The notes below the pieces were generated by a model. That model saw only the letters and a list, made by a program, of their open reading frames with translations, was not told the origin of the DNA and made no database searches. Made by a program: the position numbers and the translations under genes. Shown piece by piece: positions 28,246-37,425 of a stretch of 40,487 nt of DNA. The DNA lies in assembly GCA_000798955.1 (NCBI GenBank), contig JTLC01000013.1, positions 1 through 40,487 on the forward strand, written 5' to 3'. The DNA is from Firmicutes bacterium ZOR0006. Its GTDB lineage: Bacteria > Bacillota_I > Bacilli_A > Culicoidibacterales > ZOR0006. The stretch's first letter is position 1. Every line of letters starts with the position of its first letter.

Positions 28246-28773
28246 ATGAATCAACAACGAAGACAAGAAATTCTATGCAGTTTAAGTAGTGGTGAAAAAA
28301 TAAAAGGTGATCAGTTTGCGAAAAAATATGAAGTAACGAGACAAGTAATAGTCAAAGATATTGCAATTTTACGTGCTGAAGGTCATCAAATCGTATCTAC
28401 GCCTCGAGGTTATTTTATTCATCAAGAAATAGGGCGGCATATTTTCGTTTTAAAAAATGAACATCCAGCAACATTGGAGGCAATGGCAGCCGAGCTACAC
28501 TGCATCGTCAAGCATGGTGGAGTGGTAGTTGATGTGATTATTGAGCATCAAGTTTATCATGAAATTCGGATTGTGCTTGATTTACATACGCAAAAAGATA
28601 TTGATATATTCATGATGAAATTTGCAAAAAGTGGCGATGCTCCACTGCTTGTTTTGACGAAAGGGCTACACTATCACACAATTACTGTTGATACTAAGAA
28701 ACAAGAACAAGAAATTTTGCAAGCATTGGCAAAAATGAATGATATTCAGATTGTTGAAGTACTCGACAAATAG
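28246..28773 (+). CDS. niaR: NiaR-type transcriptional repressor (HTH_11 plus 3H domain)
   Basis: A 175-residue regulator. Residues 5-60 are a winged helix (KGDQFAKKYEVTRQVIVKDI) and residues 75-170 form the 3H domain, with the histidines of EHQVYHEIRIVL and LTKGLHYHTITVD placed as in NiaR (YrxA), where they bind metal and nicotinate. NiaR represses NAD biosynthesis and niacin uptake genes. ATG follows AAAGGAG. Its neighbour 28833 has a palindrome over its start of transcription, but whether NiaR binds there is unknown. Confidence 0.85.
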   Translation: MNQQRRQEILCSLSSGEKIKGDQFAKKYEVTRQVIVKDIAILRAEGHQIVSTPRGYFIHQEIGRHIFVLKNEHPATLEAMAAELHCIVKHGGVVVDVIIEHQVYHEIRIVLDLHTQKDIDIFMMKFAKSGDAPLLVLTKGLHYHTITVDTKKQEQEILQALAKMNDIQIVEVLDK

Positions 28774-28810
28774 GCGAAATATGATATAATAAAATCTATT
28801 GTATATACAA
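28763..28810 (+). promoter_or_regulatory. Promoter and palindromic site of the IIC-like gene
   Basis: -35 TCGACA (28763-28768), 16-bp spacer, extended -10 TG-A-TATAAT (28782-28790). A perfect 12-bp palindrome TTGTATATACAA lies at 28799-28810, over the expected transcription start, ideal for a repressor. Confidence 0.6.
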
Positions 28811-28832
28811 TGGTGAAAAGGAAGGGAAAATT

Positions 28833-29831
28833 ATGAGGAAGTATATTATTACTGTTTTAGACGGGATGGCAAAAGGTTTATTTGCTTCGTTGATTATCGG
28901 TTTGATTATTAAGCAAATTGGGGTCTTATTTGATGTTCAAATTCTCATAGAAATTGGAACAATGGCTCAGTACTTAATGGGGCCGGCAATTGGTGCTGGA
29001 GTAGCATCAGCATTGGGTGCACCACCACTCGTTTTGTATGCAACAATTGTCACAGCAGCAATTGGTGCTGAAACAATTCAGATGCAAGATGCGGTACCAA
29101 TTTTAACGATTGGCGGGCCACCAGGAGCATTGATTGCCGCTATTGTTAGTACAGAAGTAGGAAAATTTATGAGTGGTAAAACAAAACTCGATATTATCGT
29201 CGTGCCACTCGGGACTATTGTTATTGGTGGGATTGTGGGCTATTTAATTGCACCGTATTTTACAACGATGATGTTCTGGCTCGGGAATATTGTCAATGAA
29301 CTCACATTACTTCATCCCTTACCAATGGGAGTGCTCGTTGGGACAGTTGTTGGTATGGTACTGACATTACCAATTTCTTCGGCGGCATTAGCAATTGCAT
29401 TAAACATGAATGGTTTAGCTGCTGGTGCTGCAGTTGCAGGCTGTAGTGCACAAATGATAGGCTTCGCAGTGAGTTCATTTCGTGAAAATGGGATGAGTGG
29501 CTTATTGACACAAGGAATAGGAACTTCAATGTTGCAAATCCCCAATATTATCAAAAATCCCTGGATTTGGATTCCACCTACAGTTGCTAGTGCAATTGTT
29601 GGGGGATTAGCTACGACAGTTTTTATGATGGAATCAACAGCTGCAGGTGCTGGAATGGGAACGAGTGGACTCGTTGGTCAAGTGGCAACGCTCAGTGTGA
29701 TGGGAAATGCGGGGCTACCAGGAATTATCATCTTGAATTTTATTTTGCCTGCAGTTATTAGTGGCGGTATCAGCTTTTATCTTCGTAAAATTGGTAAAGT
29801 GAAACAAGGGGATTATCGTTTAAATCAATAA
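28833..29831 (+). CDS. PTS IIC-like membrane protein (PF13303 type)
   Basis: A 332-residue polytopic membrane protein of the PTS_EIIC_2 group, suggested by its length, roughly ten hydrophobic segments, and the glycine-rich blocks LMGPAIGAGVASALGAPPLV, LPISSAALAIALNMNG and AAGAGMGTSGLVGQ. The transported compound of this group is not established to my knowledge, and no IIA or IIB is nearby. ATG 28833 follows AAAGGAAGGG. It has its own promoter and terminator. Proximity to niaR hints at a link with pyridine-nucleotide metabolism, but this is only inference. Confidence 0.75.
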   Translation: MRKYIITVLDGMAKGLFASLIIGLIIKQIGVLFDVQILIEIGTMAQYLMGPAIGAGVASALGAPPLVLYATIVTAAIGAETIQMQDAVPILTIGGPPGALIAAIVSTEVGKFMSGKTKLDIIVVPLGTIVIGGIVGYLIAPYFTTMMFWLGNIVNELTLLHPLPMGVLVGTVVGMVLTLPISSAALAIALNMNGLAAGAAVAGCSAQMIGFAVSSFRENGMSGLLTQGIGTSMLQIPNIIKNPWIWIPPTVASAIVGGLATTVFMMESTAAGAGMGTSGLVGQVATLSVMGNAGLPGIIILNFILPAVISGGISFYLRKIGKVKQGDYRLNQ

Positions 29832-29841
29832 TAACGGAATG

Positions 29842-29865
29842 AGCAGGTATGATACCTGCTTTTTT
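29842..29865 (+). terminator. Terminator of the IIC-like gene
   Basis: AGCAGGTA (29842-29849), TGA loop, TACCTGCT (29853-29860) and Ts. Confidence 0.9.
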
Positions 29866-29866
29866 C

Positions 29867-29896
29867 ACGACATTTTTATCTCGACTATGTTAAAAT
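29867..29896 (+). promoter_or_regulatory. Promoter of the tsaE operon
   Basis: Extended -10 TG-T-TAAAAT (29888-29896) with ACGACA (29867-29872) as a weak -35 at 18 bp. Confidence 0.45.
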
Positions 29897-29914
29897 AAAT
29901 GATAGGTGATTAGA

Positions 29915-30400
29915 ATGAAAGAACGTTTAAATATTGTGACTGTTGAAGGGATGAGATCCCTTGGCGAGGATATCGGTGCAACACTCTTACCGCAAACGAC
30001 AATTTTGCTGAAGGGTGACTTAGGTGCTGGAAAAACGACACTTTCACAAGCAATTGCAAAAGGATTAGCAATACAAGAGCGGGTCTCAAGTCCGACATTT
30101 ACAATTGTGAAAGAATATGAAAGTGGTCGCTTACCGTTATATCATATTGATGCCTATCGATTAGAAGGCGGAGATGATATTGGGATTGAAGATTATTTTA
30201 CTTTTACTGGAGTAACAATCGTTGAATGGCCATCAATGATTGCCGAGAGTTTACCACACGCATATATCAGTATCGAGATTAATTATGCTGAAAATGGTCG
30301 AGAATTATTCATTGATACAACTGATCAGCGATATAATCAACTAGTAACACAATGGTGCAAACCATATCAGGAGGGAAATAATGAAACAGCTAACTATTGA
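29915..30400 (+). CDS. tsaE: tRNA t6A biosynthesis ATPase TsaE
   Basis: A 161-residue P-loop ATPase that drives the TsaB-TsaD complex making threonylcarbamoyl-adenosine at position 37 of ANN-reading tRNAs. Walker A is GDLGAGKTT (34-42), followed by VSSPTFTIV, HIDAYRLEG and VEWPS. ATG 29915 has AGGTGA just upstream; a GTG three codons earlier overlaps that site. It overlaps tsaB by 20 bases, giving a tsaE-tsaB-rimI operon. Confidence 0.95.
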   Translation: MKERLNIVTVEGMRSLGEDIGATLLPQTTILLKGDLGAGKTTLSQAIAKGLAIQERVSSPTFTIVKEYESGRLPLYHIDAYRLEGGDDIGIEDYFTFTGVTIVEWPSMIAESLPHAYISIEINYAENGRELFIDTTDQRYNQLVTQWCKPYQEGNNETANY

Positions 30401-31079
30401 TACATCAACAAGTTTTTTTGCAGCAGCACTACTTGAAGATGATATATGCCAAGCAAAATCGAGTTTTGAAGTTCAACGCGATCACTCGAGCTTCGCAATG
30501 CCGGCAATTGTCGAGTTATTTGCACAGCGCTCATGGACGATTGATATGATTGATGAAATTATTGTGACGCAAGGACCGGGGTCATACACAGGTATTCGTA
30601 TAGGCGTAACTATAGCAAAAACATTAGCATTTACAAAGAAGATTCCATTAATCGGGGTCTCAACATTACATGTTTTAGCGACAAATTGTCTTGAACAAAA
30701 TGTATTAATTGTTCCAATTATTGATGCCAAAAGACAAGAAGTATTTACAGGATTATATCAGTATCAAAGTGGTATCTGGGCAAATAAACAAGTAGATAGC
30801 TTAAAAACAATTCAGTCACTTGTTGACGAACTATGTGCACAACCATTACCAGTTGTCTTTGTTGGAAAAGATGCCCAACTATTTACTGAATTACTCTTAC
30901 AAGTACCAAATAGTAAAATTGCATCAGAACAGGCAACTGATGGTGAACGAATTGCTAAAATTGCTTCGCAATATCCCAAGGTAACAGATTTACATGCATT
31001 TGCACCGAATTATTATAAGCTTTCACAAGCAGAAGCTGATTTAGCGAAACGAAAGGAGCAAGAAAAACATGGCATGTAA
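30381..31079 (+). CDS. tsaB: tRNA t6A biosynthesis protein TsaB
   Basis: A 232-residue ASKHA-fold protein, the non-catalytic partner of TsaD. Key blocks are the N-terminal LTIDTSTSFFAAAL and GPGSYTGIRIGVTIAKTLAF near residues 66-85. ATG follows CAGGAGGGAA. Both ends overlap their neighbours (tsaE by 20 bases and rimI by 11). Confidence 0.95.
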   Translation: MKQLTIDTSTSFFAAALLEDDICQAKSSFEVQRDHSSFAMPAIVELFAQRSWTIDMIDEIIVTQGPGSYTGIRIGVTIAKTLAFTKKIPLIGVSTLHVLATNCLEQNVLIVPIIDAKRQEVFTGLYQYQSGIWANKQVDSLKTIQSLVDELCAQPLPVVFVGKDAQLFTELLLQVPNSKIASEQATDGERIAKIASQYPKVTDLHAFAPNYYKLSQAEADLAKRKEQEKHGM

Positions 31080-31539
31080 AGTACGTTTAATGACGGCAAC
31101 TGATATAAAAATGATAACAATGATTGAAGCAGAAACATTCCCGCATCCATTTACAGAGAGTGATTTTCAATCAGCACTCGTAGATGAAAATAAACGGATT
31201 TTTGTTATTGAACTATATGAAGATATTATTGGGGCAGTGCAAAGTAACGTTATTGCCTACTGTGGAACGACACAAATTGATGAGCATCGTGTTGAAATTA
31301 CGACATTTGCTGTTGCAAAAGATTATCGTGGACAAGGGCAAGCAAAATTTTTATTGGAAATGGTATTACGCTTTTTTCAAGCATCGCATGTGCAAGAGGT
31401 AACACTTGAAGTGAGACCGTCAAATATTGCTGCGATTCAGTTATATCAAAATTTTGGTTTTGAACAAGTTGCAGTTCGAAAGAATTACTACCAAAATCCA
31501 AATGAGGATGCCTATCTACTTCAGAAAATATTTTCGTAA
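31069..31539 (+). CDS. rimI: Ribosomal-protein-alanine N-acetyltransferase RimI (GNAT family)
   Basis: A 156-residue GNAT acetyltransferase. The acetyl-CoA-binding region is DYRGQGQAKFLLEMVL (about 85-100), and the C-terminal LEVRPSNIAAIQLYQNFGFE is typical of RimI. RimI acetylates the N-terminal alanine of ribosomal protein S18 and is commonly encoded with tsaB and tsaD. It ends at a terminator, after which tsaD has a separate promoter. Confidence 0.88.
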   Translation: MACKVRLMTATDIKMITMIEAETFPHPFTESDFQSALVDENKRIFVIELYEDIIGAVQSNVIAYCGTTQIDEHRVEITTFAVAKDYRGQGQAKFLLEMVLRFFQASHVQEVTLEVRPSNIAAIQLYQNFGFEQVAVRKNYYQNPNEDAYLLQKIFS

Positions 31540-31544
31540 TCAAG

Positions 31545-31569
31545 ACCACACAGATACGTGTGGTTTTTT
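31545..31569 (+). terminator. Terminator of the tsaE-tsaB-rimI operon
   Basis: ACCACAC (31545-31551), 6-nt loop, GTGTGGT (31558-31564) and Ts. Confidence 0.88.
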
Positions 31570-31623
31570 CTTGACAAAAGGAAAGAGAAGTGGATAATTT
31601 AAAAGTGAAGTTGTGAAAAAACA

Positions 31624-31653
31624 TGTGAAAAAAATCACAATTAATGATATAAT
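31624..31653 (+). promoter_or_regulatory. tsaD promoter with CRP/FNR-like dyad
   Basis: Extended -10 TG-A-TATAAT (31645-31653), with GTGAAA as a -35-like hexamer 17 bp upstream. The -35 lies inside TGTGA-N6-TCACA (31624-31639), the spacing of CRP/FNR-family operators; it is also loosely Rex-like. Confidence 0.55.
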
Positions 31654-31679
31654 AGAAGGGATTATGAGGTGAAGTGAAG

Positions 31680-32687
31680 ATGAAGTACGAATATATTTTA
31701 GCAATTGAGACGAGTTGTGATGAAACTAGTGTAGCAGTTGTTCGAAACGGGAAAGAAGTTCTAGCAAATATTGTGTATACACAAATTGCAACTCATCAAG
31801 CATTTGGTGGTGTTGTACCGGAAGTAGCAAGTCGTCAACATGTTGAAAAGATTACAGAAGTGATTGAACAAGCATTGTATCAAGCAGAAGTGACAATGGA
31901 GCAGATTCAAGCAGTAGCAGTGACATATGCACCAGGCTTAGTTGGTGCACTGCTAGTCGGTGTTCAAGCTGCGAAGGCACTCGCTTTTGCTCACCAACTA
32001 CCAATTATTCCAGTTCACCATATAGCTGGACATATTTATGCCAACAACATCGAAAACAATCTAAAATTTCCGTTAATTGCTTTAGTTGTTTCTGGTGGAC
32101 ACACAGAAATCGTTCATATGACAAGCCATTATCAATTTGAAATTATTGGCTCAACAATGGATGATGCAGTCGGTGAGGCATATGATAAAGTCGCACGTGT
32201 ACTGCAGCTCCCATATCCGGGTGGACCGCAAATTGACCGTCTAGCACAAAATGGTCAGGCTCGCTACTCATTACCAACACCCAAGACAGAGCATGCGTAT
32301 GATTTTAGCTTCAGTGGTTTGAAATCAGCAGTGATCAATCTTGTACATAACCATAAGCAAAAAGGTGAAATGATTGAAGCAGCAGACTTAGCAGCATCAT
32401 TTCAAAAAGTAGTTGTGGAAACATTAGTGACAAAGACGATGAAAGCAGTACAAGAGTATGGAGCAAAACAATTAATTATCGCTGGTGGTGTCTCGGCAAA
32501 TAGTGGTTTGCGCCAAGGTATGGAGCGAGCAGTACAAGAAATACCCGAAATTGAGTTAGCAATTCCACCATTAAAATACTGTACAGATAATGCAGCAATG
32601 ATTGGTGCTGCCGCCTACTATGCCGCACAGGCTGGAGCCACAGCGGACTATAGTTTAAATGGAAGACCATCAATTCCTTTGAGCTAA
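31680..32687 (+). CDS. tsaD: tRNA t6A threonylcarbamoyltransferase TsaD
   Basis: A 335-residue catalytic subunit that transfers threonylcarbamoyl to A37 of tRNA. The metal-binding HxxxH pair is His114 and His118 in [12 protein letters not shown]. Other blocks are [37 protein letters not shown] and [13 protein letters not shown] 31680 is seven bases from GAGGTGA; a GTG two codons earlier is too close to it. It is transcribed with rex. Confidence 0.96.
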   Translation: MKYEYILAIETSCDETSVAVVRNGKEVLANIVYTQIATHQAFGGVVPEVASRQHVEKITEVIEQALYQAEVTMEQIQAVAVTYAPGLVGALLVGVQAAKALAFAHQLPIIPVHHIAGHIYANNIENNLKFPLIALVVSGGHTEIVHMTSHYQFEIIGSTMDDAVGEAYDKVARVLQLPYPGGPQIDRLAQNGQARYSLPTPKTEHAYDFSFSGLKSAVINLVHNHKQKGEMIEAADLAASFQKVVVETLVTKTMKAVQEYGAKQLIIAGGVSANSGLRQGMERAVQEIPEIELAIPPLKYCTDNAAMIGAAAYYAAQAGATADYSLNGRPSIPLS

Positions 32688-32704
32688 GAATGGAGAAAAA
32701 TAAA

Positions 32705-33334
32705 ATGAGTGAAACCAAATTACCAAGGGCAACAGCCAAAAGAATTCCACAATACTATCGCCAATTTCAAAAGTTACAGGCTGAAGGCGTAACGAATATT
32801 ATGTCAAAAGATTTGGCACTCATTATGAAAATAGAATCGACAACAATACGCCGTGATTTTTCATATATCGGTGAGCTTGGCAAGCAAAGAGTTGGTTATG
32901 ATGTTAATTATGTTGTTGCCAAGTTGCAAACTTTTTTAGGTTTTGATGAACCAAAAGCTGTGATTTTAATTGGAGCGGGACACTTGGCAACAGCCTTGAT
33001 TAACTATAACTATATTAAAGGGAATAATATTTTGATTTCCGCAGCTTTTGATAATTCAACGGAAAAAGTTGGGAGTGAAATTCGCGATATTCCAGTATAT
33101 CATATGAGTGAATTAGCGACATATCTCACGGCTAATCCGCAAATTACAGTTGCAATTTTATCAGCACCATCTGAAGTTGCTCAAGAGATTACAAATCAAT
33201 TGATTGCACAGGGTATCAATGGTATTTTAAATTTCTCATCAAAACGCTTAGATGTACCGAAACATGTTGTCGTTGAAAATGTAGACCTTGCATCAAAATT
33301 GCAAACACTCGTGTATTTAACAGATCAAACATAA
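32705..33334 (+). CDS. rex: Redox-sensing transcriptional repressor Rex
   Basis: A 209-residue repressor that senses the NADH/NAD ratio and controls fermentation and respiration genes. The N-terminal winged helix ends with STTIRRDFSYIGELGKQRVGYDV, here seen across residues 45-67, and the Rossmann domain begins with VILIGAGHLATAL. ATG 32705 follows TGGAG by about nine bases; an ATG five codons upstream has no such site. It lies 17 bases after tsaD. Confidence 0.93.
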   Translation: MSETKLPRATAKRIPQYYRQFQKLQAEGVTNIMSKDLALIMKIESTTIRRDFSYIGELGKQRVGYDVNYVVAKLQTFLGFDEPKAVILIGAGHLATALINYNYIKGNNILISAAFDNSTEKVGSEIRDIPVYHMSELATYLTANPQITVAILSAPSEVAQEITNQLIAQGINGILNFSSKRLDVPKHVVVENVDLASKLQTLVYLTDQT

Positions 33335-33356
33335 AACGCTTTTAAGCGTTTTTTTT
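33333..33356 (+). terminator. Terminator of the tsaD-rex operon
   Basis: AACGCTT (33335-33341) and AAGCGTT (33344-33350) with flanking As and Ts; it overlaps the rex stop codon. Confidence 0.82.
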
Positions 33357-33365
33357 GTTTGTCAG

Positions 33366-33425
33366 TTGCGACAATTCCGAAAGAATGATACAATATTTTT
33401 AGCACTCTTCAGTGATAAGTGCTAA
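33366..33425 (+). promoter_or_regulatory. groESL promoter and CIRCE operator
   Basis: -35 TTGCGA (33366-33371), 17-bp spacer, extended -10 TACAAT (33389-33394). The CIRCE element TTAGCACTC-N9-AAGTGCTAA is at 33399-33425, one base off the consensus right arm (GAGTGCTAA). HrcA would repress groESL here in the absence of stress. Confidence 0.92.
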
Positions 33426-33449
33426 AAGCGAAAAAAGTGAGGTATGGAA

Positions 33450-33731
33450 ATGAAACCATTATTTGACAAAGTGATGATTGAGTTGAAAGAGGTTGAGAAA
33501 ACAACTTTAAGTGGTTTGGTTTTACCAGATAGTGATAAGAAGAAATCAAACCAAGGAAGAATTATTGCAGTTGGCCCTGGTCGCACGCTGGATAATGGGC
33601 AAATTTTGCCGATGAGTGTAGCAGTTGGACAACTTGTTTTATTTAATAAGTTCGCCGGAACTGAAGCAACAATACACGGCGTTGAATATATAATTGTATC
33701 GGAAAAAGATATTTTAGCAATTATTGAATAA
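33450..33731 (+). CDS. groES: Co-chaperonin GroES
   Basis: A 93-residue lid for the GroEL chamber. The start MKPLFDKVMIELKE and the mobile loop VEKTTLSGLVLPDSDKKK are typical. ATG 33450 is seven bases from GTGAGG, whereas an ATG two codons upstream abuts it. It is the first gene of a CIRCE-controlled operon with groEL 42 bases downstream. Confidence 0.96.
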   Translation: MKPLFDKVMIELKEVEKTTLSGLVLPDSDKKKSNQGRIIAVGPGRTLDNGQILPMSVAVGQLVLFNKFAGTEATIHGVEYIIVSEKDILAIIE

Positions 33732-33770
33732 TTATTTCGATTTATTCAAAATGATAAAGGAGCATAATAA

Positions 33771-35384
<1,614 letters not shown>

Positions 35385-35390
35385 TAAAAT

Positions 35391-35444
35391 AAAAAAACCA
35401 AGTGATCGGTAACGAAAAATCGTTACTTCCACTTGGTTTTTTTT
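35391..35444. terminator. Bidirectional terminator between groEL and the Nudix gene
   Basis: A-run plus CCAAGTG (to 35404) pairs with CACTTGG (from 35430) and Ts, with an inner GTAACG/CGTTAC hairpin. It overlaps the stop codon of the minus-strand gene. Confidence 0.9.
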
Positions 35445-35952
35445 ATTCAGAATGAGAAGCAATAAATTGAGCAATACGATTTTTATAGATACCAAAACGC
35501 TCACGCGGAACAAGGAGACCATTTTCCCAAAGGGATACTAATTCTGCAAAAGTAACAAAGCGTGCATCAATTACCTCTTCTTTTTGCAAAATAATATCTG
35601 CTAAAGTTATCGTTTGTTTCGTAATATAGGTATCAACAAAACGCTCAATTATTTTTTGTGAGTGAAGCAAGACTAATTCATCAGACTGAATATGAATACC
35701 AGTTTCTTCAGATAGTTCCCTTAAGGCACTTGTGATACTATTCTCGCCACGTTGTGCAGCACCACCACTACACTCCCAAAGGCCACCGTGTTTTTTTGCA
35801 AAATGCCGTTTGGTAATTAAAATTTGATTCTCGTGGTTAATCGTCCAAATATCAGTAACAAGGTGGTAAGTTTGCTCGGGCAAAGGGATACCTCGAACAT
35901 GTGAAAAAGGTAGTAATTGTCGATTTTCATCATATAAATCCCAAATTTCCAT
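35443..35952 (-). CDS. Nudix hydrolase, YfcD/IDI-like
   Basis: A 169-residue Nudix protein with the EIWDLYDENR start typical of a group annotated as isopentenyl-diphosphate isomerase-like Nudix enzymes. The Nudix box spans about 64-86 (RGENSITSALRELSEETG). ATG 35952 follows GGGGGAT. The substrate is unknown. It is transcribed alone, converging on groEL. Confidence 0.8.
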   Translation of the reverse strand: MEIWDLYDENRQLLPFSHVRGIPLPEQTYHLVTDIWTINHENQILITKRHFAKKHGGLWECSGGAAQRGENSITSALRELSEETGIHIQSDELVLLHSQKIIERFVDTYITKQTITLADIILQKEEVIDARFVTFAELVSLWENGLLVPRERFGIYKNRIAQFIASHSE

Positions 35953-35985
35953 AAAATCCCCCCAAAACTCAATAGATTTGTTGAC

Positions 35986-36014
35986 ATTATCGCAAAAAAA
36001 ATTGTTTTAGACAA
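35986..36014 (-). promoter_or_regulatory. Promoter of the minus-strand Nudix gene
   Basis: Minus strand: -35 TTGTCT (plus 36009-36014), 17-bp spacer, extended -10 GATAAT (35986-35991). Confidence 0.55.
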
Positions 36015-36039
36015 TGAAAAAACTAATAATTATCACTAA

Positions 36040-36912
36040 TTACTCACTGAAATTTGTGGGGAATTGTTTTAAGAAAGTATCAAGTAAGAAGAAGTAACGT
36101 TCTGGTTCGCTATAAATTCCAGAATTATGGTAGTTTTTTGTAAAGATAAACGCTTGAGAGTTGTGGTAATATGGCAGAAAACGATAAGCGTAGTCACTTG
36201 GGGTTAATGGGTGATTTTGCGAGTGTAATAAAAGGGTAGGGACATCACAAGAAACAAGATTTGAAATACTCTCTAGAGAAATAAGAGCTCGATTATTTAA
36301 TTTAGAAAGAATAATTTTATTAATAAGATTACGCCACCAAAAGCTCGAAAGTGTTTTTGTAATTTTAGTATCTAAATACTGGGAAAAACTGACCGGTAAT
36401 TGCTCAAGAATAAGGAAATCAAATTCAAGACCATGCTTGTGGAGCTGAACAAGTGTTGTTGCTCCAAAGCCAATGCCGGCAGCGCCTAAAACTACCTGAG
36501 TTTGGTGGTGTGTTTGATACCAATTTAAGAGTGCCAAACAAGCCTTTCCTTCAGTATGGTAATGGCCAAAACGGAAAGAGCGAGGACTTTTATTAGCTGT
36601 CTGATCATATGTTAGCACATCAAATCCAAGATTGTGAAAATACTGGACAAGAGGAAATACTTGAGTAGCAGAATGGAAATGATCATGAACTAATAGGATA
36701 ACTCGATCTGTAGGACGAGTAGCTTTTTGGTAAAAGCCGTAGCCGTTATCAGTTGTAGAAATTGAAAATGTAATCCGTTCACCAAGTAAATGAATTGATT
36801 CAGGAGTGGGCTTAGCAGTATGAGTCAAATGAAAGAGTTCGCGATAAATTTGATAGCTAATAACCCAGGTCAAAAATAAAAAAATAATAAAAAGCAATAT
36901 GAAACCGTTCAT
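36040..36912 (-). CDS. Alpha/beta-hydrolase-fold membrane-anchored protein, probably inactive
   Basis: A 290-residue protein with an N-terminal membrane anchor (residues 4-22) and an alpha/beta-hydrolase fold resembling the YqkD-type lipase/peptidase group: VILLVHDHFHSATQVF, a YDQTANKSPRS loop and a second half with VPTLLLHSQNHPLTP. The nucleophile elbow, usually GxSxG, is GIGFG (146-150), so the catalytic serine is replaced by Gly148. The Asp of the HGxxD motif is replaced as well (H-S-Q-N-H, His234). The family histidine may survive as His262. It is therefore probably not a hydrolase. ATG 36912 follows GAAAGGAG; an upstream in-frame extension lacks a ribosome binding site. Confidence 0.75.
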   Translation of the reverse strand: MNGFILLFIIFLFLTWVISYQIYRELFHLTHTAKPTPESIHLLGERITFSISTTDNGYGFYQKATRPTDRVILLVHDHFHSATQVFPLVQYFHNLGFDVLTYDQTANKSPRSFRFGHYHTEGKACLALLNWYQTHHQTQVVLGAAGIGFGATTLVQLHKHGLEFDFLILEQLPVSFSQYLDTKITKTLSSFWWRNLINKIILSKLNNRALISLESISNLVSCDVPTLLLHSQNHPLTPSDYAYRFLPYYHNSQAFIFTKNYHNSGIYSEPERYFFLLDTFLKQFPTNFSE

Positions 36913-36938
36913 AAAGATGCTCCTTTCTTTATGTAAGA

Positions 36939-36966
36939 TTGACAAACGATAAAAAAAAGGTACAAT
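36939..36966 (+). promoter_or_regulatory. Promoter for the gene at 37006
   Basis: Consensus -35 TTGACA (36939-36944), 16-bp spacer, -10 TACAAT (36961-36966). The 93-base region between divergent starts must also hold the minus-strand promoter, which I cannot place well. Confidence 0.65.
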
Positions 36967-37005
36967 AATTATTAACAAATGTCAATTTAAAATGAGGAAT
37001 TTAAC

Positions 37006-37392
37006 ATGGTAAAACTATTAGGTATTTTGCTAATTATTATTTGCGTACTCATTATTCGCAAAAGATATTGTTATTGGCGGAAGGCAAAATTTATGGCGGA
37101 AATGAATACAATTCTAACAATCGATGCTTGCCGATACTTAAATAAAAATGATATGATTCATGCTTTTGAAACTACTACTGAAAAATATCAAGTAGAAAAA
37201 TATCAGATTGCATATTATCGTGAAGTTATTGAAAATTTTGCGAAAGAATATGAAAAACAAGCACGTAGCTATGATGCCGAACAAAAATATGCTGATTTAG
37301 CGAAGCTTCATGAAATTTTTCAAATAGATATTGATAACCAATATCAACAGCGGGTTTTTGCCACACTGTTTATGAAAATTCGTAATAACTAA
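37006..37392 (+). CDS. Small membrane-anchored protein, unknown function
   Basis: A 128-residue protein with one N-terminal membrane segment (about 3-17) followed by RKRYCYWRK, so the rest is likely cytoplasmic. Residues 40-128 are charged and helical, possibly coiled coil, rich in Tyr, Glu, Gln and Lys. I recognise no family. ATG 37006 follows GAGG by about nine bases. It is divergent from the inactive hydrolase gene, which also has an N-terminal anchor, and 33 bases before the LacI-type gene. Confidence 0.6.
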   Translation: MVKLLGILLIIICVLIIRKRYCYWRKAKFMAEMNTILTIDACRYLNKNDMIHAFETTTEKYQVEKYQIAYYREVIENFAKEYEKQARSYDAEQKYADLAKLHEIFQIDIDNQYQQRVFATLFMKIRNN

Positions 37393-37425
37393 TTAATTCC
37401 CAAAAAATCAGAAGGAGAAACTCGC

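Noticed and set aside
36150-36165. GCTTGAGAG inside the minus-strand hydrolase gene, as in the tandem RNA box
   Set aside because: Only nine bases match, within a coding sequence and without the hairpins.
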